From contig CAZXIJ010000032.1 of the NCBI GenBank assembly GCA_964640725.1, positions 1-42,290 on the forward strand: a DNA stretch of 42,290 nucleotides. The letters run 5' to 3'. Position 1 is the first letter of the stretch; every line of letters begins with the position of its first letter. The DNA comes from CALHVX01 sp964640725. GTDB taxonomy: Bacteria > Pseudomonadota > Gammaproteobacteria > Pseudomonadales > Azotimanducaceae. Below are positions 33,332 to 41,096 of the stretch, in pieces. The notes under the pieces are model-generated. The model saw only the letters and a program-made list of their open reading frames with translations. It was not told the DNA's origin and made no database searches. Position numbers and translations under genes: made by a program.

Positions 33332-34648
33332 TCAGTGCGCGGAAGACGAGCCGCCGCGGCGAGATAGCATAACCGACAGACCGTAAGCCACAGCGCCGAC
33401 CAGCACGATCCCCAGGCCGAGCCAGCCTTCGATCGGTCGCTCGCGCAGGATGTGGACGAGCGTCCACAGCATCACGCTGCAGTAGATGATCGGCGGCAGC
33501 GGATACAGCGGCACCCGGAACGGTCTTGGCAGGTCTGGCTGGCGCCAGCGCAGCAGGATCACCCCAAAGACCGCAAACAGCGTGTTCAGGCCCAGCACGA
33601 ACCCGGTAAAGACCAGGATCGACTGGAAGGTTGCGGTGATCACAAAGGCGATCGCAATGATCGACTGCAGCGCGATCGCGATCGCCGGGATGCCGTTGCC
33701 GTTGAGCCGGGCGAGCACCGACATGATCGGGTGGTCCTGGCCGATGACCTGCAAGACCCGTGGCCCCGCCAGGGTCATGGCGCTGACGGAAGAGATCAGC
33801 AGCAGCGCCAGCGCCACCGCCATGATTTTGGCGCCCTGGGGGCCAAACACATACTGCCCGGCGATGTAGCCGATCTCGATCTTGCCGACCATCTCTGCGG
33901 CGGGCGCGGCGTACAGGAAGGCGGCGTTCAGGAGCACGTAGATCACCATCACGACGCCCGTGCCGATGGCCAGCACCCGCGGCAGGCTGCGCTGGGGATC
34001 TTCCAGCTCGCCGGTGATGTAGGTGGCCGCGTTCCAGCCGGTGTAGGCGTAGTTCACGTAGATCAGCGCCACCGCGAAGCCGGCGGATCCCATCACGGCC
34101 AGATCGCTGGCCGCTGGCGCGAAGCGGATCGGCTGTCCCTGCGGCACGAGAGCAAAGGTCGCAATGCAGAACACCAGGATCAGGACCAGCTTGATGAGGG
34201 TGAACACCCATTGGACCCTGCTGCTGGCTTCGTGGGAGCGCATGTGCCCGAGGGCCAGCGCTGCAATGAGCACACAGGCCGCGATGGTTTGCGGAAAACC
34301 CGGGAACACGGCCTGCAGGTAGGCCCCGAAAGTCATCGCCACCAGCGCCACCGGCGCCGCGAAGCCAACGGTGGCCGATACCCAACCGGAGATAAAGCCA
34401 GCGCCCGGGTGGTACACGAAGCTCAGAAAGTGGTACTCGCCGCCGCTGCGGGGCACTGCGGCACCCATCTCGGCGTAGCTGAGCGCGCCGCACAGGGCCG
34501 TGATGCCGCCAATCGCCCACAGGGCCAGGATCGCGAACCCGGAATCGATGTCGGCGAGCTGGTACCCCAGACTGGTAAAAACGCCCGTGCCAATCATGTT
34601 GGCGACCACGACGGCCAGCGCGACTCTGGAAGTGAACTGTCGACTCAC
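33332..34648 (-). CDS. APC family amino acid permease
   Basis: A 438-residue, 12-helix permease. The APC family start is clear: RVALAVVVANMIGTGVFTSLGYQL with the unwound helix 1 motif GTGVF, then SYAEMGAAVPRSGGEYHFLS, the conserved loop of helices 2-3. YAYTGWNAATYITGELEDPQRSLPR is the usual helix 6 and following loop. PRPFRVPLYPLPP is the typical late cytoplasmic motif. It probably imports or exchanges an amino acid. The start is a GTG at 34648 (MSRQFTS). Followed by an MFS transporter gene on the same strand. Confidence 0.93.
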   Translation of the reverse strand: MSRQFTSRVALAVVVANMIGTGVFTSLGYQLADIDSGFAILALWAIGGITALCGALSYAEMGAAVPRSGGEYHFLSFVYHPGAGFISGWVSATVGFAAPVALVAMTFGAYLQAVFPGFPQTIAACVLIAALALGHMRSHEASSRVQWVFTLIKLVLILVFCIATFALVPQGQPIRFAPAASDLAVMGSAGFAVALIYVNYAYTGWNAATYITGELEDPQRSLPRVLAIGTGVVMVIYVLLNAAFLYAAPAAEMVGKIEIGYIAGQYVFGPQGAKIMAVALALLLISSVSAMTLAGPRVLQVIGQDHPIMSVLARLNGNGIPAIAIALQSIIAIAFVITATFQSILVFTGFVLGLNTLFAVFGVILLRWRQPDLPRPFRVPLYPLPPIIYCSVMLWTLVHILRERPIEGWLGLGIVLVGAVAYGLSVMLSRRGGSSSAH

Positions 34649-34811
34649 GCGATGGGGCTCACGGTGTCACGGGCATGGCGAAGGGCCGTTGCTTGGGGCG
34701 AATGCGCTAGCTTGCAGTATTTGGCCCAGAGCGCCTAGCGCCGGCTCGCGGGCTAACGGTGTGAACGCGCTTTGCGGTAGGGTCGAGCCAACCGCCCGCA
34801 GGAGCTCCGTC

Positions 34812-35198
34812 ATGCCGAACCCGGTCGTTCACTTCGCGATTGAAGCCGAAGATGTCGAGCGCGCCCGGGCGTTCTACGAGGCGGTTTTCCAGTGGCGTTT
34901 CGAGGCCTGGGGCCCGCCGGGGTTTTACCTGATCGAAGAGGCTGGCATTCACGGCGCGCTGCAGCAGCGGGCGGGCCCGTCGGAACCCGGTGCGCGCGGC
35001 TTTGAGTGTACCGTCGCGGTGCCGGACCTGGCGGCGACGGCGGCCGCGATCGAGCGCGCCGGCGGCAAGCTGCTGAGCGAGGCGGTCAAGATTCCGACGG
35101 TCGGCACCCTGCACCAGTTTGCCGACACGGAAGGCAACCAGTCGGTTGCCATGCAGTACGACAGCGAGCAGGCGGCCCGGCTCGGCATCGAGCCCTAG
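34812..35198 (+). CDS. VOC family protein
   Basis: A 128-residue single-chain VOC protein. VVHFAIEAEDVERARAFYEAVFQWRFE is the first module with the candidate ligand histidine. CTVAVPDLAATAAAIERAGGKLLSE and FADTEGNQSVAMQ form the second, where the usual final glutamate position is not obvious. Such proteins are often annotated as lactoylglutathione lyase-like, but the substrate is unknown. The ATG at 34812 has GGAG 7 nt upstream; the longer open frame to 34500 is antisense to the permease gene. Ends 14 bp before the convergent VWA gene. Confidence 0.9.
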   Translation: MPNPVVHFAIEAEDVERARAFYEAVFQWRFEAWGPPGFYLIEEAGIHGALQQRAGPSEPGARGFECTVAVPDLAATAAAIERAGGKLLSEAVKIPTVGTLHQFADTEGNQSVAMQYDSEQAARLGIEP

Positions 35199-35212
35199 GC
35201 CAGCCATTAGTC

Positions 35213-36442
35213 TTAGAGCTTGGGCGCGGCCTCGCTGTAGACCAGACCCTTGCTCGCCGCCTGGTCTTTCACGGCGCCAAAGATCTGGTAGTCCAGGGAG
35301 TCTTCGGCCGTTTCCATCTCTGCCGCTTGCTCAATTAGCCAGCTGTCGCGCTGATCGGCCAGAGACCGCAGCTCTTCCTTCAAAGCGGCGCGCTGCTGGC
35401 GCTGGGCATCGACCTTGGCCTTGCGCTCCGCAGGCCGAAGCGACCGCAGGGTTGTTGGCAGTTCCTGCTCCCGGACCTTGTCCAGGGTGATGGCACCGCT
35501 CTCAATGTCGGCGATCAGGTCCTTGTCGCCAAACAGGTTCTTGTCCCCGGAGGCGCTGGCGTTGAAGGCGCCGCGCCGAGCCAGCGCAGCGATCGGTGCC
35601 TTGGCCTGCAGCGCCGCTGTCGCTGCCGCTTTATCGCTGTGCGCGCGCCGCGCCGCCGCGTCACCGTAGCCCAGCCGGGTACGGTCGAGCTGCGCCGAGA
35701 CGTCGGCCATCTTGCGATCGAAGGGGCTCACGATCGCGAGCGCGCCGCCGTTCTGGTCGACGCTGAAGAAACGGCCCTGAGTCAGAGCGGCAATCTGTTG
35801 CCACTGCGCCTGGGTGGTCTGGGATGACCCGCAGCGGATGGTGTTGATGACGATGCCGCGGCGCGTGGCCAGCTCAGCCAGCTCCGGGAACTGGCGCTCG
35901 CCCCGGTAGTCCATGTGTGCCGGCGCATCCCCGACCAGGAACACGGACCGATAGGTGCCGGCGTGGGCCGTCCAGCTGATCTGGTGCAGCGCATCGTCCA
36001 GCGCCTTGTTGACGCTCTCCGGGCCGTCACCGCCGCCGCCGGCCTGAAACTCGATCAGCTGGGCGTAGATGGCGTCCAGGTCCGTGGTGAGATCGAAGAC
36101 GCGGGTCACGTACTCATCGCCCCGGTCCCGATAGGCCACCAGACCGACTGCGATTTCTGGCGCCGGGTCGGCGCTGGCCATGGTGCTGGCGATAGACCAG
36201 ATTTTGTCTTTCGCGGCCTGGATCAGCCCGCTCATGCTGCCGGTGGTGTCCAGCGCAAAGACCACCTCGATGCGCTTGTTGCCGGGTACCGGCAGTTGCA
36301 CCGGATCCGTCTTTACCGGGCCTGGGCGCGGGTTTGGCCCGGCAAAACCGGGCAGGTCGGAAAGGGAGAAGCCCTTTGGCAAATAGAGCGCTGCGCCCAG
36401 GGTCAGGGCAATCATCAGCAGGGGAACAGTAAAGCGTTTCAT
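35213..36442 (-). CDS. VWA domain-containing exported or membrane-anchored protein
   Basis: A 409-residue protein. An N-terminal hydrophobic segment (VPLLMIALTLGAALYLP) acts as signal or anchor. Residues about 57-245 are a von Willebrand factor A domain with metal-site motif FALDTTGSMSG (D65, T67, S69), an additional DLTTDLD threonine and FLVGDAPAHMDY. A helical, Ala/Lys/Arg/Glu-rich C-terminus follows with coiled-coil character (about residues 255-390). GAGGA lies before the ATG at 36442. It is last in an operon after a PspA-like gene and a membrane protein gene, suggesting a role in envelope maintenance. Confidence 0.9.
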   Translation of the reverse strand: MKRFTVPLLMIALTLGAALYLPKGFSLSDLPGFAGPNPRPGPVKTDPVQLPVPGNKRIEVVFALDTTGSMSGLIQAAKDKIWSIASTMASADPAPEIAVGLVAYRDRGDEYVTRVFDLTTDLDAIYAQLIEFQAGGGGDGPESVNKALDDALHQISWTAHAGTYRSVFLVGDAPAHMDYRGERQFPELAELATRRGIVINTIRCGSSQTTQAQWQQIAALTQGRFFSVDQNGGALAIVSPFDRKMADVSAQLDRTRLGYGDAAARRAHSDKAAATAALQAKAPIAALARRGAFNASASGDKNLFGDKDLIADIESGAITLDKVREQELPTTLRSLRPAERKAKVDAQRQQRAALKEELRSLADQRDSWLIEQAAEMETAEDSLDYQIFGAVKDQAASKGLVYSEAAPKL

Positions 36443-36469
36443 CGGCAGTCCTCTTGGATCGAAGGGTGT

Positions 36470-37060
36470 TCAGCGCGTCGCGCGCCGGGTCAGCTGGCGG
36501 ATCGCCAGCGTTGCGCTCCGGTGAGCGCGGTCGAAGCGCGGGTTGGGCGCCTCGACAGATTCCGAGTTGTCTGGGGTCGAGCGGTGCAGTTCCGGCCAGA
36601 GCGCCTGCAGCAGAAAGAACGCCCAGACAGCGAGCGTCGGGCTGCCACTGTGCGCTGCGGTCCAGGCGGCTGCGATGGCTGCCAGTCCGGTCAGCAGCAG
36701 GTCTGCGAAGGCCCGCAAGGGGCGCGCCCCGAAGAACAGGCTGCGGGCGCCGCTGACGGCGAGCAGCTGGAGCAGCAGCACCGGTCCGGGGCCTGCTTGG
36801 CTCGCGAGCAGGAGGACGCTCGCAAGTGCCCACAGGGTCAGCACGGCGATGCGTCCGCTGCGCTGTTGCGCGCAGCAGGCAAGGTAGGCGAGATAGGCGC
36901 CTGTCAGGGCCGTGAGCAGCAGGGTCTCGCCGTGACGCAGGCCATTGAAGCTGGCCAGGCCACCCAGCCCCGGGTGCGAGAGGATGGCGAACAGCACGGC
37001 GAGCCCGAGGCCCACGATCGCGCCGCTGCGGAAGGCGGGCAAACGCATGGCGGCCCTCAT
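36470..37060 (-). CDS. Membrane protein of unknown function in the PspA-VWA operon
   Basis: A 196-residue protein with about five hydrophobic helices (AIVGLGLAVLFAILS, LLLTALTGAYLAYLACC, IAVLTLWALASVLLLA, VLLLQLLAVS, LLLTGLAAIAAAW) and a charged C-terminal tail of about 45 residues. No family recognised. The ATG at 37060 overlaps the PspA-like gene stop by 4 nt (ATGA), so the two are translationally coupled. The VWA gene follows 27 nt downstream. Probably a membrane partner of one of them. Confidence 0.82.
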   Translation of the reverse strand: MRAAMRLPAFRSGAIVGLGLAVLFAILSHPGLGGLASFNGLRHGETLLLTALTGAYLAYLACCAQQRSGRIAVLTLWALASVLLLASQAGPGPVLLLQLLAVSGARSLFFGARPLRAFADLLLTGLAAIAAAWTAAHSGSPTLAVWAFFLLQALWPELHRSTPDNSESVEAPNPRFDRAHRSATLAIRQLTRRATR

Positions 37061-37578
37061 CGCTTTGCGCCTCGCGCCCGGCGTGCGGCCATCAACGCCA
37101 GCTCGACTTCTTCTGCGCTGATCATGCCCTCCTGGGACGGCGCGGTGTCGCTGGCTGCTCGAAAGCGCAAGGCCTCGGCATTGATGTCCGCCAGGGACTG
37201 GCTCTCGGCCGCGATCCGCGCTTCGAGCCGCTCAGCACGCAGGCGCAGCGCGTCGGCCTGATCGTCCAGGGTCGCGCTGGCGCGCTCCTGTTGCAGCCGC
37301 CGGCGCACCACGCTGCGGGCCAGATCGTCGTCGGCGACCGACAGGCTCAGGGTCAGCTCTTCTTCCAGCGTCTGCGCGGCTCGTGCTGCCTGCTCCCGGT
37401 GACGTTCCAGCGCCTGCTGCTCGGCTTTGCAGGCCGCCAGGCGTTGGCGGTCACCGGCAATGGCTTCAGCCATGTCCCGCTCGGCCTGAGCCAGCAGGGA
37501 CTCCGGGTCTTCCATCCGATCCATCAGAGCATGCAGGTCCGCCGTGAGCAGGCGGGTCATTCGGGCAAGCAGCGCCAT
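37057..37578 (-). CDS. PspA/IM30-like envelope stress protein
   Basis: A 173-residue, almost entirely helical and coiled-coil protein. The start MALLARMTRLLTADLHALMDRMEDPESLLAQAERDM has the amphipathic first helix and EDPE...A..DM pattern of PspA/Vipp1. Central heptad-rich helices run from about residue 45 to 140. PspA proteins of E. coli have about 220 residues, so this one is shorter and lacks part of the C-terminal region. The ATG at 37578 has AGGAGA 6 nt upstream; an in-frame start at 37608 is less likely. It is divergent from a response regulator gene. Confidence 0.82.
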   Translation of the reverse strand: MALLARMTRLLTADLHALMDRMEDPESLLAQAERDMAEAIAGDRQRLAACKAEQQALERHREQAARAAQTLEEELTLSLSVADDDLARSVVRRRLQQERASATLDDQADALRLRAERLEARIAAESQSLADINAEALRFRAASDTAPSQEGMISAEEVELALMAARRARGAKR

Positions 37579-37745
37579 GGGGTTCTCCTGGTTGGCAAGG
37601 AGCCCCACTGTGCGAGCGCGGTGACCGGGAGAGCAGGCCTGTTTGCGTAAAACCTGAGGCCGCCGGTTTACCCAAACTTTACATGCGCAGCTCCCGGGGA
37701 ACCGTTAGCCTGAGTGCGAGCCAACGGCAGCCCGGGCCGGGAACC

Positions 37746-38468
37746 ATGAGCGAGACAGCTGCAAGCAAACTCAGCATTTTGCTGGTCGAAGACGAAGAAG
37801 CCATTCGCACCGGGCTGGCGGATGTTCTGGTGTATCACGGCTACGCCGTCGAGGCGGCGGACAACGGCCGGGACGGGATGGCCCTGGCGCAGAGCGGCCG
37901 CTACGACTTGCTGCTGCTCGACGTCATGTTGCCGCATCACAGCGGGTTCGAAATCTGCGAGGCCGTGCGCGCCCGGGACCCGGCGCAGCCGATCATTATG
38001 TTGACCGCCAAAGTCAGCGACGAAGACATCGTGACCGGGCTGCGACTGGGCGCCGATGACTACATCGGCAAACCCTTTTCTATCGAGCAGCTGCTGCTGC
38101 GCGTCGCTGCTGTGCTGCGGCGATCCGATGCTGGCCGCGCTGCGGCGCGCCATATCGTGCTCACTGCCAACGGCCATGAGATCGATACGAAAAACCTGGC
38201 AGGCGATACTCCGGCGGGCCCCGGTCAGCGCTTCACGCGCCGGGAAATGGCCCTGCTGAGTTACCTGCACGCGCACGGCGATCGTCCGGTACCGCGGGAA
38301 GAACTGCTGAGCAAGGTCTGGGGCTACAGCCCGGGGCTGGATCTCGAAACCCGGACCGTCGACATTCATATCGCCAAGCTGCGGCGCAAGCTGGAGGCGG
38401 ACCCGAAAACCCCCGAGCTCCTGCTCACCGTTCGCGGCGCTGGCTATCGGCTGCAGTGCCAGCCGTGA
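37746..38468 (+). CDS. OmpR/PhoB-type response regulator
   Basis: A 240-residue regulator. Receiver: LLVEDEEAIRTGL, phospho-acceptor D59 in LLLLDVMLPHHSG, T88 in MLTAK and K109 in DDYIGKPF. Winged-helix output domain from about 145: FTRREMALLSYLHAH, REELLSKVWGYS, LETRTVDIHIAKLRRKLE and VRGAGYRLQ. The ATG at 37746 gives the normal N-terminus; an upstream in-frame start adds 21 residues. It overlaps the histidine kinase gene by 4 nt. The 167-bp region shared with the divergent pspA-like gene is the obvious place for its binding site. Confidence 0.94.
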   Translation: MSETAASKLSILLVEDEEAIRTGLADVLVYHGYAVEAADNGRDGMALAQSGRYDLLLLDVMLPHHSGFEICEAVRARDPAQPIIMLTAKVSDEDIVTGLRLGADDYIGKPFSIEQLLLRVAAVLRRSDAGRAAARHIVLTANGHEIDTKNLAGDTPAGPGQRFTRREMALLSYLHAHGDRPVPREELLSKVWGYSPGLDLETRTVDIHIAKLRRKLEADPKTPELLLTVRGAGYRLQCQP

Positions 38469-40369
38469 GTCGCAGCGCGCTGCATCAGGATCCTGCCCGG
38501 GACCGCCGGCGCCTGCGTTTGAGTTTGCTCGGCTTGCTGCTGGCCCTGCTGCTGCCGTCGGCCTGGCTGGCCCAGCGGGCATGGTCGCAGCTCGGCTACG
38601 AAACGCTGCACCGCTACCGCTTGGGTGGCGAGGCTCTGGGCAGCCAGCTGGCGCTGGATCTGACGGAGCGCCTGTCGGTCCTGCTGCCGTTGCTGGACGA
38701 GCGCCGCGGGCCGTTGCCGGCAGCGGCCAGTGGCGTGCTTGGCCCGTTTCGGCTGACCGCGTCCGGGACCTTGTTGCCTGCAGCGGGCAACGCGGTTCTC
38801 GCGCCGGAGCTGCAGGCTCGCATTGCCGGGCTGTTGACGCAGCTGGCGCCGCAGCCAACGCTTGCCGATCGCGAGCCCGGTCCGACGACTGGCAATGCAG
38901 TGCAGGCGGCGACCGAGGACGCCGCCGCCGCGGTGACGGGTCCTGCGCCCTACGCTTCTGCGCCCCGTGCCAGCTTCGGCAACCAGCAAGCTTTTGATCA
39001 GCTCACCGCGCGCCCATCGCCAAAGGCCAGCCGCGCCCAGCGATCGCTGGAAGCTGAGCCCGGCGAGGCGGAAGAACTGGCGACAGCCCTGGCGCTCGAC
39101 CAGCGCTATCTCAAGCGTCGGGGCGATCGCGACAAAGACCGGGCAATCATCGCGGCTCCGGTGGCGGCGGAGATGCGCAAGGCGAAGACAGCGGCGGAAC
39201 GCCAGAATCTGAGCTGGCTCGCGGCATCGCAGCTCGACCCCGAGGCGCAGCTCGTCGGCACCGACCATGTTCTGCTGTTCCGGCGCATCTGGCTGGAGGA
39301 CGCGCCGGCGCTGCGCGGCATCCTGGTGCCTTCGCGCCTGCTGCTCGATCCGGCGCTGGCCCGGACGGCGGCGGCCAGCGCCGCTTTTCCCGGTATGCAG
39401 CTGAGCCTGGTGGACGGCGTTCGGGTGGTGTCTGGCCTGCCGGCCACCGGTCCCGGTGGCGGATCCCTTCTGCACCGCGCTCGCCTGCCCCAACCGCTGG
39501 ACCAGCTGGCGCTGGTGTTCAGCGCGGCCCCGGCGGGGTTGCCGGTGGGGGGCGCTGCAATCCTGGGCATTTCCGCGTTGCTGCTACTGATTCTGGTCGG
39601 GGGCCTGGCGTTGCTCTATCGCGCCGGCCTGGGCGAGCTCGAGCGCCGCGCCAGCCAGCAAAATTTCGTCTCCGCGGTCAGCCATGAGCTGAAGTCGCCT
39701 CTGACAGCGATCCGCATGTACGGCGAGATGCTCACCAACGGCTGGGTGAGCGAAGCGCGCAAGCCGAGCTACTACGCCTATATCTATTCCGAAAGCGAGC
39801 GCCTGTCGCGCCTGATCAGCAACGTGCTGCGTTTGTCGGCGCTGTCCCGGGGCCCGGTCGCCGTCGATCTTGCGCCGCATCGCATCGATGCGCTGATGAG
39901 CATGCTTGAGCCGAAGCTACAGGCACTTGCGGCCACTACGGACATTGACCTGGTGATCGACTGGCCGGAGGTCCTGGCCCCCGTCCAGCTGGACGTCGAC
40001 GAAGACGCCCTGACACAGATTCTGACCAACCTGCTGGACAACGCAGCCAAGTTCGCCGGCGGTGACGGGCGGCGCGCCCAGGTCACAGTGCTGCTGCAGG
40101 GCTTGCCCTCGAACCTGCCCAGCGACGCTCGCTCGGTGCGCTTTGCGGTGCGAGACCAGGGCCCGGGCGTGCCCGCTGGGGCCCGGGACCGGATCTTTGA
40201 GCTGTTTTATCGGGGCGAGGACGAGTTGACTCGCCAGACCCGCGGCACCGGCATCGGCCTGGCGCTCGTGGCGGAGCTGACGGCGGCCATGAGGGGCCAG
40301 GTCAGCCTGACGGATCGCAGCCCGGGCAGCGAGTTCGCGGTGACCCTGCCGGTGGTGCCTGCTGCCTGA
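38465..40369 (+). CDS. Membrane sensor histidine kinase with a large extracytoplasmic domain
   Basis: A 634-residue kinase. One helix near residues 18-36 (LLGLLLALLLPSAWLA) and another about 360-382 (ILGISALLLLILVGGLALLY) flank a periplasmic region of about 320 residues that includes an Ala-rich segment, unlike any sensor domain I recognise. The phospho-acceptor is H407 in SAVSHELKSPLTAIRMYGEML. The ATPase domain has NLLDNAAKFA, DQGPGVP, FELFYRGED and GTGIGLALV. The GTG at 38465 overlaps the regulator stop (GTGA); a GTG at 38456 is also possible. Cognate partner of the upstream regulator. Confidence 0.92.
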   Translation: MSRSALHQDPARDRRRLRLSLLGLLLALLLPSAWLAQRAWSQLGYETLHRYRLGGEALGSQLALDLTERLSVLLPLLDERRGPLPAAASGVLGPFRLTASGTLLPAAGNAVLAPELQARIAGLLTQLAPQPTLADREPGPTTGNAVQAATEDAAAAVTGPAPYASAPRASFGNQQAFDQLTARPSPKASRAQRSLEAEPGEAEELATALALDQRYLKRRGDRDKDRAIIAAPVAAEMRKAKTAAERQNLSWLAASQLDPEAQLVGTDHVLLFRRIWLEDAPALRGILVPSRLLLDPALARTAAASAAFPGMQLSLVDGVRVVSGLPATGPGGGSLLHRARLPQPLDQLALVFSAAPAGLPVGGAAILGISALLLLILVGGLALLYRAGLGELERRASQQNFVSAVSHELKSPLTAIRMYGEMLTNGWVSEARKPSYYAYIYSESERLSRLISNVLRLSALSRGPVAVDLAPHRIDALMSMLEPKLQALAATTDIDLVIDWPEVLAPVQLDVDEDALTQILTNLLDNAAKFAGGDGRRAQVTVLLQGLPSNLPSDARSVRFAVRDQGPGVPAGARDRIFELFYRGEDELTRQTRGTGIGLALVAELTAAMRGQVSLTDRSPGSEFAVTLPVVPAA

Positions 40370-40535
40370 TCCGGTTCCCGGCCCCGGCCCGTATTACTCA
40401 TCAGGGCCCGGTGGACGGATCGCTACAACTTGACCGCAATTTACCTAGATTTGCCCATTTCCTGCGTGCGGCGCTTGGTTAAAGTGGCTGTTCGAAGAGA
40501 ATGGGGGACACCGCCTTCGGGCTGGTGGCAGAGAT

Positions 40536-41096
40536 CTGGGCGACGTCACGGTACTGCTGAGACAGTGGCAGGAAGGCGATCAGGCGGCCCTGTCGCCGCT
40601 TACGGAGCTGGTCTACGAAGATCTGCGCCGTCGCGCCTCCGTGCTCGTGTCCCGCTCCGGGGGCTTGGCCGTGGCGCTGGAACCGCCCGAGCTCGTGAAC
40701 GAGTGCTTTCTCAAACTGACCGCCAGCGATTCGCGCGGGGACTGGCGCGATCGGGCACATTTCCTGGCGGTGGCGGCCCGCGCCATGCGGCAGATTCTCG
40801 TCGACCAGTTTCGCTACCAGAACGCCGGCATGCGCGCCGGCCAGCAGGTCACGCTGCAGACCGAGCATCTCGGCCAGGACACCGGCTCGGACCTGTTCGA
40901 GCTGGACCGCGCCCTTGAGCGCCTGGGGGAAATCGATGCGGCCCTCGCGGCGTTGGTGGAGATGAAGTTCTTTGCCGGCATGAGTATCGCCGAGCTGGCG
41001 CTGGCAACCGGACGTTCCGAAGCCACCGTCAAGCGCCAATGGCGCGCCGCCCGGGTCTGGCTCGCGCAGCACTTTGACGAGCAGCATGGCGGATGA
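40536..41096 (+). CDS. TIGR02999/ECF43-type sigma factor
   Basis: About 186 residues if started at a CTG at 40536 (GDVTVLLRQWQEGDQAALSPL), the N-terminus expected for this family. There is no ATG, GTG or TTG in frame nearby upstream; the first conventional start (GTG at 40641) would remove most of region 2's first helix. Region 2: ELVYEDLRRRASVLVSR, LEPPELVNECFLKLTASDS and AHFLAVAARAMRQILVDQFR. Region 4: ALVEMKFFAGMSIAELALATGRSEATVKRQWRAARVWL. It overlaps the kinase gene by 11 nt. In ECF43 systems a Ser/Thr kinase can activate the sigma factor by phosphorylation, which fits this arrangement. Confidence 0.82.
   Translation: MGDVTVLLRQWQEGDQAALSPLTELVYEDLRRRASVLVSRSGGLAVALEPPELVNECFLKLTASDSRGDWRDRAHFLAVAARAMRQILVDQFRYQNAGMRAGQQVTLQTEHLGQDTGSDLFELDRALERLGEIDAALAALVEMKFFAGMSIAELALATGRSEATVKRQWRAARVWLAQHFDEQHGG

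Noticed and set aside
32186..34738. Two long plus-strand frames opposite the MFS and APC genes
   Set aside because: Products are His/Gln/Arg/Asp-rich with no hydrophobic core or motif. The minus-strand transporters are unambiguous.
34704..34741. Inverted repeat GCGCTAG/CTAGCGC with a 24-nt spacer upstream of the VOC gene
   Set aside because: The arms are only 7 bp and the spacer is long. Such pairs are expected by chance at this GC content, and no gene context requires it.
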